In this document: positions 55,555-64,000 of the stretch, piece by piece
How the letters are laid out: each line of letters starts with the position of its first letter
Numbering within the stretch: the first letter of the stretch is position 1
From: Melampsora larici-populina 98AG31
Lineage: Eukaryota; Basidiomycota; Pucciniomycetes; Pucciniales; Melampsoraceae
Reading direction: 5' to 3'
Length of the DNA stretch: 64,000 bases
Assembly: GCF_000204055.1 (NCBI RefSeq)
Contig: NW_006768792.1
Location: 731,676-795,675, forward strand
Translations under genes and position numbers: made by a program
The notes under the pieces: generated by a model
The model's input: only the letters and a program-made list of their open reading frames with translations
Databases searched by the model: none
What the model was told of the DNA's origin: nothing

Positions 55555-57819
55555 ATGCTGCTACGTCAATTGGTTGACCAGCTAACTATGTTAGACCACG
55601 AAACCTATGAGACTCTAACGTTGAGCCAACTTGTCGTGTTCTGCAATCTTTCAGCGGATTTCATGAAACGGACAGCAGGCGTATATGTCACTGGACCTAC
55701 CCAACTACCAATTGAGTTCCTAACTCAATGTCTCGATTCCGCCCAGTCTCCTAAATCTTGGGCTTCGTTGTGGTATTTCACCCTGGACGCTCTGCCATCA
55801 TGCCACTACAACCCCACATTATTCGCATCAAATGGTATACCTGGACCACTAAGGCATAAGCATGCTCTCACCATACCAGAACGCACGTTCCATCCGCCCA
55901 CCTCACATTGTCTGTCTTGCACAACCCCATGTGGCAAACCGATTGCATTAACAATCCGGAAACAAGTATATGGCTATTTATTCGACATTGGTGGAATTGA
56001 GAGTGTCCAATCATTTTCTGGTTACTGTAGAAGTAAGTGACCACATATTAAAAAGAGGTGAACTGTACTGATGTCGGACATTTTCGATGTGCAGAATGTT
56101 CATCCACGTATACCCCGTGTTACGTTCGCCGAAAGTGCCGTCGCCAAAGGGAAAGAGAATATTACACTCCTCTTGAAGGTCAGCCAACTGAGTATTTTCA
56201 AGTTACTCAACATTTCTTCATGACACACAAGCTGTGTGACTACTTCAACCACCTGCAAAGCCTGGCCGTGTAAGTCATCAATTATACACATACCCAGCAT
56301 GATGACATGAGTTTGATTCCGATAATACATCATATCAGTGTATCTGTACACAACCTTGTCCTTTCCTACAATGACTCGCATGCCAAGACAGATACCACGT
56401 ATGCAAACGACTTCAACAAAGATCGATTCAAAAGGCGGATCACCGAAAACACCTGCTCTTTAGGTCTAGATCTGCACCGCCTAATGAGATTAACAAACGA
56501 ACGTGGCGTACGATTGAAAAGCGACGCCGGAAGTTGCGATGATCGAAGGTTTCACTCTGCGATGGAGCAACACAAGTTGTGGCTAGAGCAAGAGGGTTCT
56601 GTCTACAGGGCACATGTTTGTTCTCTTTGCACCGATTTCACACCCTTACCTGACTCAGAAGACTATAAAGGTCAGACCTCCACCTCTTTCATACTATCAT
56701 ATCACATATGAATACTAAAGTTTGTAAGATGATTTACTATACCTTAGTAATCCGAGCAGTAGTTACCGATGGTGTCACGATTGGTCACTGGGCTTGCAGC
56801 GCTTCCGAAATTCAACTCAAGTCGCTTGACCCTAATACCACAATGAACCACTGTGATCAACCTCTGGAGAAGGTTAACAATCGGTTTTGCGCAGAACACA
56901 TGGTGTCACTTGGGAATATTTGCCTAGCCCAGCCTTGCATATCTCCTCGAGAACCAGGAAAAGAGACATGTGGTGATCCTGAACACGAAGCAGCACACCT
57001 TGCATTCAAAGACCGCAACAGCTCATTCTTTGGCCTACCTAGGCGTTTCACTCGTGCAAATAATCACATCAATCTCGATCCTAGTGTAATGCTTTCCGCT
57101 GAAACAGGTGAGGTCAATCTAACCGCCAAAGACCTCATGTATTCGGAGGTAGAGGAGCGGGAGCATGAGGGTGCGCGCGACGGCGGTGATAACAGCAAAA
57201 AAAAACCAAAGATCTTGTTGTCCCGCATCAGGACACACAACGAACAGTTGATGGTTTCACCGTGTGGGGTCATCATGGCGCGTAAGACTTGTTTTAAATC
57301 AGAATCAGTAACTAAGGTTAAAGTAAGTGATTATAAACTTATAAAGTTTTGAACCAGCTAACCAATGTGCTATGATCCCAGGAATGGATTCAAGAGGTAT
57401 TTCCGGATGAAATGCCCCAAGTGATCTTCTACGATAATGCATGTAACCTACACTCTCACATCCGCACTAGTGCTGAGGATACACACGCGTTCCGGAACAC
57501 AATACTACCTGTAGATGCCTTTCACATCAAGTCTCACAAGGAAACACATACATCATGTCGCCTCAACAATGATCCGCAACTGTTCCCACAACTCAAGCGA
57601 CCCGACGGCAGCTGGAGGTTCAACTCGTCCGCGGCCGAAATAGTCAACTCTTGGTTTGGTCGTTTTGATTCAATCTGCCGAAATATGCATTCTGTTAAAT
57701 ACAATTTCTTCCTTGAAGAAATGATCAGGCTACATAATGTTCGAACGTGTGGGAAGGTGGCATCTCGACCTAATGTGTCATTCTTTGGAAATATATTGTT
57801 CAAGACTGAATCGTTGTAA
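55555..57819 (+). CDS. KDZ-type transposase-like protein, 665 aa, with Cys clusters
   Basis: Five exons: 55555-56032, 56095-56269, 56339-56670, 56748-57322 and 57382-57819. All introns are GT..AG, and the frame is open for 665 codons. The N-terminal part has the CxC5-like cluster (HPPTSHCLSCTTPCG, YCRKCSS), and the middle a CxC6-like cluster (HVCSLC). The catalytic triad is probably Asp336 in VTDGVTIGHWAC, Asp538 in VIFYDNACNLHSH and Glu606 in SSAAEIVNSWFGRF. KDZ (Kyakuja-Dileera-Zisupton) elements are large DNA transposons common in basidiomycetes. Start is the first ATG after a TTG-starting frame, so an upstream exon is possible. No element ends were found. Confidence 0.8.
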
Positions 57820-58113
57820 TTGCAGCTGGCACTAATGTAATTGGATGTACAGTACATTCCATAAACTGTTTTACAAATTATTGATATTTATTTCTTGTTA
57901 AACAAAATAAAATTTCTTGTGTTATATAAGCATATCATTGATTGGTTTCCCGTATATATTTATATTATTTGTGTCTATTCATTTTAAAAATTAATGGACA
58001 AAATTTTGTTATCCTTATGCGCGGTGAATATTTATTCGTATATAATCACATTTGATATTAGAAAATGACCATGAGTGATTGGTTCCATTATTAAAGTATC
58101 ACCTCGCTCATAC
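57820..58113. other. intergenic, KDZ gene 3' flank
   Basis: AT-rich, no gene. Confidence 0.5.
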
Positions 58114-58260
58114 GCGCTCACCCTGAGCGCTTACTTACAAGTATCATATATGGCACAGATATCATAACTTACTAGTCTCGATCGTTTACAAAGCGATCGA
58201 GACTTACAATTTTACCTTTGAGACAAAGGTAAACGTATCGCCGATTGGTTATAAACCAAT
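58114..58260. other. row of four perfect hairpins
   Basis: Within 147 nt: GCGCTCA ccc TGAGCGC (58114-58130), AGTCTCGATCG, 9-nt loop, CGATCGAGACT (58174-58204), TTTACCTTTG aga CAAAGGTAAA (58211-58233), ATTGGTT ata AACCAAT (58244-58260). Each has its own sequence and no mismatch. They lie upstream of the alpha-kinase-like gene at 58390, in its probable promoter/leader or between it and the KDZ gene. Function unknown. Confidence 0.7.
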
Positions 58261-58389
58261 ACAAAATATAACACATCTTGATCACATCTTTCCACTTACG
58301 CTATCTAATTGTCCAATGCCATATTTCCTCTCTATCATTGCCTTAAATTATTAAAGTTCATATAATCAATATATTCACTAATCAAGACA

Positions 58390-59705
58390 ATGTCTACAAA
58401 CATTCGAAAACCTAGTCTTGTAGATAACAACACATCGTCTCCACCTATTGTCAGCCAAACTGAAACTAGCGATAACTTATCCAGTACTTCTACCTCCCGC
58501 GGTATGATCATGCCTGCAGGAGAATCGAATGAAGAGGTGTCGGAAGCAGATAACCGGGACGCGGAACAGCAGTCATCTAGTGATGGTAATGTGGAGTTTC
58601 GATCATACCAGGAAGTTCATAAACTAATCAAAGACGAATGCTATTATTTCGGGTTGATTAGACGTTTCTGATATTTCAAGCGAACTGTCACTCCCGTTCC
58701 GATGTTTATTCAAAACGAGGAGCGGTTTTATATTCTTTGTTCAAGTCCATGATTTTGAAGAAGCCACGTTAACTTACAACATCAAACAAGACATTCGCGA
58801 CAAGCCTTCCAAACTGGTTGTGTACAAATCGTATAAACCATTTGTCTGTGGCTCTGTATCACGTGATATACTTGATCGCTGGGTATTCAGATATGTTCAA
58901 GTTGAAAGCGAACTGGTCAAAGGACCGATCTGGGCGAAGTTCAACAAAACTTGGCGATCGATGGAGGATCATGGTCGTGATGCGGCATTTGAGAGAGTGC
59001 GATCCAACTTGTATGCTGCCAAAATGTTGAGGCACTTTCAGAAAGCTCTCAAGACACGATGGGTAACACCTGAAAAAGTGTTGAAGAAGAAATCCAAGTT
59101 ATTAAGACGGACCCTACACGCAACTTCAAGGGGATTGCAGGTATGCTTCGCTATGTATAAAACAGCTAATTATTAATTGGCCTCATCCTGATCACTTTAC
59201 TATGTTTGCTTTGTAGGTTCCTTCGGCTTTTATATTGCATACAATTGGACCACTCCGATACGAACCCTCTTGGCTTTTGTGTGAAGCACCAGTTGATGAC
59301 AATAACCAACGTTACGTGCATCCATATTCTTTTGCTTGTACTCAAGACGCAGAAGACCCTTGGACCCACATAATCCACGCATTTATCCACTTTGCATACG
59401 AGAGCAGTGAATTTAAGTCTTTGATTGCGCAATTGGATTGCGATGGTGATGGAACTATTTCAAGCGTTGTATGTTATCATAAGAGGTAAGAATGTATTTT
59501 TAATAATCGACATTGGCTAGAGCAGTCTTGATTGATGAAACAACTTGACTCGGGTTGCAGAACCAGCTACCATTCGGTCGAACTCGGTGGAATTATAGAT
59601 AGGGTGTTTATGCTCTTCAAAGGTCATCATAAGTGTAACATTGTGTGTCACGAGCTGGGATTAAAAATCTTTGAAGCCGAAGAAGATACTTGGAATCAGG
59701 ACTAA
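58390..59705 (+). CDS. alpha-kinase-like protein 1, 362 aa
   Basis: Four exons: 58390-58585, 58662-59140, 59217-59485 and 59561-59705. Introns are 75-76 bp and in phase, and 362 codons are open. A Ser/Thr/Glu-rich N-terminus (about 65 residues) precedes the domain: KPFVCGSVSRDILDRW, VRSNLYAAKMLRHFQ, HAFIHFAYESSEFKSL, and a C-terminal CNIVCHELGL (Cys340, Cys344), the spacing of the zinc-binding end of alpha-kinases (MHCK/EF2K type). The usual DxQG motif reads LDCDGDG, and no glycine-rich loop is obvious at the end, so catalysis is doubtful; it may be a pseudokinase. A paralogue lies convergent at 59947-61295. Family call is moderate. Confidence 0.65.
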
Positions 59706-59946
59706 TGAATCCACACACAGCAATTCCCCAGCCATACACTCTCTCTCGCATCCTATCTATGTTTTATATAAATTATCACCTTTATTTTTCCCTAATCCTT
59801 TATTATTTGTTTGGTAGGCGTTGAACAAATACTATAATATTTAAGAATGTAACTATCTGAATACTTCGGACAAACATTACACTATCAATCATGGAGTGAA
59901 ACATACTATTTTACTTGGTCAATACAACAGTTATAGTGCACATATT

Positions 59947-61295
59947 TTATTTAAGGTTGACGCTTCCTACATGTTCGCATACCTCATTACATTCGTGTTG
60001 GTCTACAAATTTGCTAAATGCTAAATCAACAGCTTTAGCCATTTCTACGCTTTGGCGACTGTGATATGGAACTGTCCTATGGAGTATGTGGCATCAGGAT
60101 ATGTACTGAATCACATCATAGGGCGAGAGCACTAACTCTTTGTCATAACATACTATGTTGCTCAAGTTTCCATGTTCATCGCAGTCCAGATTGGCGATCA
60201 AGGTGCGGTCACCACTAAGTTCATACGTGTAGTGTAAGAAAGCGTAGATCAGACTCGTCCAAGGCCAAGCTTCTGGTTCCATTGAAGGCTCGTTGTGGAA
60301 AGCGTTGACATGAATAAATCGGTGGAAACGAGCGGTGGTTGCTCCCTTGAATATTTTCCAGAGTGGCTCATTATCGGTAGTTGCGGTAGCCGAACTCTGC
60401 AATATATGCAACGGCTGGACCTGTGGACACAATCGTTTCAACAACAGTAAGTAATCATACAAGTGAATAACTTACCGACATCGAGGACGCGACGATGGCC
60501 CATTGTAGGTGCAAAGGGTTGATATTGCCATTGCCGTTCTCCCTTCGCTTCCTGAACAGATCCTTTTGAAACGATTCCAAAGCCATCGCGACGTATCGGC
60601 TGTTTTGAGCTCGCTCAAAACAGTGGGAACGACCTTGTGACAGCAAGTTCGCCCATGTGAGGTTGTACTTGATATGATATGATCCGGCGATTTGATAGTC
60701 TCGGTGATGAAGGTAGGCTTTGCGAACGACCCAGTCTAATGAGTGGTTTGCTACTTGGACTTGTTGTCCCTCGCTATAACCCACACGATCGTCCAAGTAA
60801 GGCACGACCTCCAATGGATTGTAGTGTGGTTGCTGATCTCGGAAACATTTGGGCGACAATCGGTATAGCATACCATTCTTTTTACGTCCTAAATCCTCTA
60901 TGGTTTCATAATAAGGTACTATATCGGACTCGTCTTCGATAGTTTCTATACATTCAATAGGCACCAATAACTTACAGTCAGTGAGATGTCTAATAATATT
61001 TATACCTCATATACTTACGAGACTGTTCAAGAATGTCATTGGCATAGTTATAGCTGTCTTCAAGTCCATCAAGAACTAGACTTCCTGCAAAACTAGTAGA
61101 TACCGCCTGTGCCTGACCAACTTCAATCGACATTGCAGAAAACTCGAAACTGGCGCCACGATGAGGATCGGAGATATCCAGAGCGGGATTGAGATCGCTT
61201 CCCGTGATTTCTTGAGATACTTCCTCTTCATCTTCTGGATCTGGAGTGACAAAGTTGTAATTGGTAGCAGGCATGGTTACGTTTACAGAATCCAT
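59947..61295 (-). CDS. alpha-kinase-like protein 2, paralogue of the neighbour
   Basis: On the minus strand: exon 1 61019-61295 (acidic N-terminus), a large exon to 60476, then 60137-60420 and 59947-60076; later introns fit GTTAGT/AG and GTAAGT/AG. Shares with the neighbour the blocks FLHYTYELSGDRTLIA with LDCDEHGNLS and VCYDKE, and CNEVCEHVG at the end. The join between exon 1 and the large exon (about 60970) does not hold phase as I read it, so the gene model is partly open or a small frameshift exists. It converges with alpha-kinase-like 1 (241 bp apart), suggesting an inverted duplication. Confidence 0.6.
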
Positions 61296-61773
61296 TTGTA
61301 CGATATGGATCCTATTGAAATAGGGTCAGCATGACCAGATGCGAAAATGATTAATATATAACCTACAATTTACGCGAAAGTAATGTTTAGATATTGCTTG
61401 GATATTGGGTAAGTCGAGGTTGCACATTTTCATGCAGGGTTCGGACTAACGGGTATTCAATTTTCCTTTATTTATATAAAACCACATGCATTGATAATGT
61501 GACACCGTGATTGTTTTATATATTGCATGAACCATAGGTATCATACTTCTCCACTCAAAGTTGTTCAAGAAATAAATTCGGTATTGCAAGAGAAGATATA
61601 ACATAAAATTTTTTTTGGGGTTTTTTACGATGAGATATAGTATGATACAATTAATGAGGTAGGTAGAAAAAAATGAATCCAACATAGATTACATACATGT
61701 AATGATAATGATAGTCAAAAATGTAAGACAGGGATATCTCTCCTTTGTATGAATAGTATGAATTAGGAAATAG
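61296..61773. other. intergenic
   Basis: Between the alpha-kinase-like 2 start and the next gene's 3' end. Contains CCTATT/AATAGG near 61312. No gene seen. Confidence 0.5.
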
Positions 61774-63794
61774 TTAAACATGTTTAACTATTTTAACTCC
61801 CTGGTTCTCTTCAATCTGGTTTCGTTTGTTCACTAATCGCCATTCAGCTGCGAAATGTTTAATACCTTGTTTGACAGAGTCCTCGCCATGTTGAACTACA
61901 TACGGATCTAAGCGATCGTGTGTTATTGTTTCCAGCCAGCGTTGATATCGAGTGGAGGTTGGTTGGACATAGATGTGAGTGTGACCAAAAAGATACTTCC
62001 ACGCATCAATGGTAGTTTGTTTGTTGCATTCATCCAGATAACTTTTCATCATTCGCATATTGACTTCCCGAGGCCATGGTATCAATTTGGTGACAGTCGA
62101 GTCGGAGTTGTTTTCATTTGACGCAGGCTTGGATCGCTTGTTGATGTGTTGTGCCTGGTTTGTAACGGTAGAAGATGATTGGCGTCTTTTGGTGCTTGAG
62201 CTTGATGGCTGACTGGTTTGGTTGTCCGATGATTGAGATTGCTCACTACCGTCATCGCTGCTTGGTTCAAAATTGCCGTGTATATATCTATTTTTCAACT
62301 CGGCTGGTGTGTTATTTCTCGCAGGTGACGGTGTTTTCGTAATTCCAGAAGGGCTAAGATTGGAATGGCCCGGTTTGCTGAGCCACGGTAGTAGGTGTCG
62401 ACTTTCCATTAGTGATGTGATTGAAGGTTTTGTGAGTGATGCTCGATGGATTTCGACATCTTGGCAGTGGTCAGGGTTGATCGACGGAAAGACGATCAAC
62501 AACTTGCGTGTCTCGGCGCAATATTTCTCCTTGTGTGATAACTTCATATTAGCCTAATTGTAATAAGTCAGTAATATATCGATCTCCAGTTTGAATACGA
62601 TGAAAAAGTACTAACCCATAACTGTTCCTCTTCATTCCAGACTTGTAAAAGTCCGACCCAGTCCTCTCCCAATTTATCCTTGACCAGCTCCAGGATTTCC
62701 TCCGACATGTTCAATGCGAAGTGCGGCCAGGTGGACACGTTGGTTCTGAACAAGCGAGGCTTTTCCTAAAAGCAAATACAATAGAAAGTAAGTGTCGGTG
62801 TCCAATTGTTGTTAGTTAAAATGGAACTTACAAAAGAACATGACCACACAAACAATGATATATTCTTGTCAGCCTGTGAATCTTGTTCTTGTTGGAGTCG
62901 TTCTTCGGCTTGCTTTTTCAAAGTTAGATGTAAAAATTTATTTGCTTCGCCTTGGCACACACGCCGTCCAATGTCGATTTCAGATGGAGAAACTTCCACA
63001 GTATGTTGCTTGTTGACAACATCGTCAGCTTTCTTAGCGAGAGCGTCCTCCTTGTTTTTGCGATTGCGACGATGTGGTATACATCCTCCGGCCTGTTTGT
63101 TTAAGTTGTCACAACACTTTATATACATTTTATTAGTCAGTAACTCATCGAATATGACTGGCATGCTGTGGACAAGGTCACTTACGTCAGAGCATGCTCG
63201 CACACTGCAATTATTGTTTTTTCGACGACTGTGTCCAGGCCAGATAACCCCGTTAACGCCGCGACAGGGAGATTTAGATTTGGCCTGAGTTGATTTTTTT
63301 CCTGTTGCATGGTTATCGTGGTTTTGGGTGCATGGGGGTGTTGGCGGCGGTTGAGGAGCGGTTGAGCCTGTCAACATGGGATCGAGATTGTTAATCATTT
63401 GAATGTTAGATGAACGTCGATTTCGATTGAGGGTTATATCTGCATTAAGTCCTATAAGGGTGGTTTCGTATAATGCTTTGGGAAATGACCTGAAGTATTT
63501 TTTGTCTATTTGGCACTGGAAAGGGTCAAAATCAATGGTTAAAATCTATTTATAATGGAATGATGACCTAATCCTTACACTGATGCCCACGAGTGGGTTA
63601 TGAGTTGTTTGTCTGTTTGGTTTCCAATAGATGGTCGAGTGTAGTGGTCGTAATAGGCAGTTCTCAGAGGTGCATATGGTTCCTGTGGGTTGATTGTACA
63701 CAATGGCTGGTAGAGGTTGCCCTGGTACGAGTGGTCTAATATATTTGGAGGGGATGGACGTTGATGGCGCTTTTGAAACAGTGCGCTTGGTCAT
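61774..63794 (-). CDS. 586-aa Cys-rich protein of unknown function
   Basis: Five exons on the minus strand: 63579-63794, 63186-63515, 62832-63116, 62616-62765 and 61774-62553. All four introns are phase 0 and the frame is open throughout. After a basic N-terminus comes QIDKKYFRSFPKALYETTLI, then a cysteine/histidine cluster (GVIWPGHSRRK, CSVRACSDCCDNLN, GGCIPHRRNRK) that probably binds zinc. A charged helical region, a Ser/Thr/Gln-rich nuclear-looking stretch (KRRQSSSTV) and a folded C-terminus (AWKYLFGHTHIYVQ, HFAAEWRLVN) follow. I do not recognise the family. Position beside the KDZ gene and nuclear-type composition suggest a DNA-associated or regulatory role; this is inference. Confidence 0.7.
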
Positions 63795-64000
63795 TGATAC
63801 TTGGTAATTTTTCGAATGTGAGTAACTCTACTTTAATTCGTAATTGTATTATACAGTGAGCAGAAGTGTTAGCGTTCGTCTAATCCTTCACATTGACCTT
63901 TTGAAGGTTGATGGATGATTGCTCAGGCTTCAGCTGAGGCCAGGTAAGTTGAAATCATCTCACGATTAGATTGTGATCGGGGATTGGTAGTTGTGATAAG
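63795..64000. other. right edge, no gene seen
   Basis: 206 bp upstream of the gene at 61774-63794; contains no recognisable coding sequence. The window ends here. Confidence 0.4.

Overview
The window looks like chromosomal DNA of a basidiomycete, most likely a rust fungus (Pucciniales). Short spliced introns (60-100 bp, GT..AG), a secreted GH12 glucanase, a KDZ-type transposase with cysteine clusters, alpha-kinase-like genes and a very dense nest of transposons all point that way. The species call is inference; the elements themselves are read from the sequence. I found no rRNA, tRNA or CRISPR array.

Layout. (1) 771-23327 is one Ty3/Gypsy retrotransposon (Gypsy-1), proved by matching LTRs and a 5-bp target duplication (GTACG). 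It is expanded to 22.5 kb by insertions: a hAT transposon (hAT-1, 6206-15798) that itself contains an intact, probably young Ty1/Copia element (6355-11717); several MITEs, two of them in the gag and reverse-transcriptase regions; a 675-bp TA-flanked element between RNase H and integrase; and two Mutator-like elements, both inside the 3' LTR. (2) 23768-25006 holds an intact five-exon GH12 gene on the minus strand. (3) 26893-33344 is a second complete Gypsy chromovirus (Gypsy-2, duplication GGAGA), carrying two inverted copies of one 178-bp MITE. (4) 34025-49688 is a second hAT element (hAT-2, duplication TCTCCAAT) split by a tyrosine-recombinase (DIRS-like) retrotransposon on the minus strand. 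That element is in turn split by a 6.2-kb Helitron (39052-45280) carrying a piece of a host gene resembling COG4. (5) 50730-54778 is a two-gene Tc1/mariner element: an intact DD34E transposase plus a convergent gene with a SAM-like C-terminus. (6) 55555-63794 is a block of open spliced genes: a KDZ-like transposase, two convergent alpha-kinase-like paralogues, and a 586-residue Cys-rich protein of unknown function.

Function. Almost everything is mobile DNA. The Copia element, the mariner transposase and the KDZ-like gene have open frames with catalytic residues in place, while Gypsy-1, Gypsy-2, hAT-1, hAT-2 and the DIRS gag carry stop codons, several of which are TGA where CGA would fit. Removing each nested insert with one copy of its duplication restores the surrounding reading frame in several places, which is the strongest internal check on the boundaries. 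The least familiar items are: a 7-bp stem with paired base changes in four copies across two Gypsy families; the two-gene mariner element; the spliced gag-pol arrangement and oligo(A) tracts of the DIRS-like element; a row of four perfect hairpins upstream of an alpha-kinase-like gene; and the KDZ/alpha-kinase/Cys-rich gene block.
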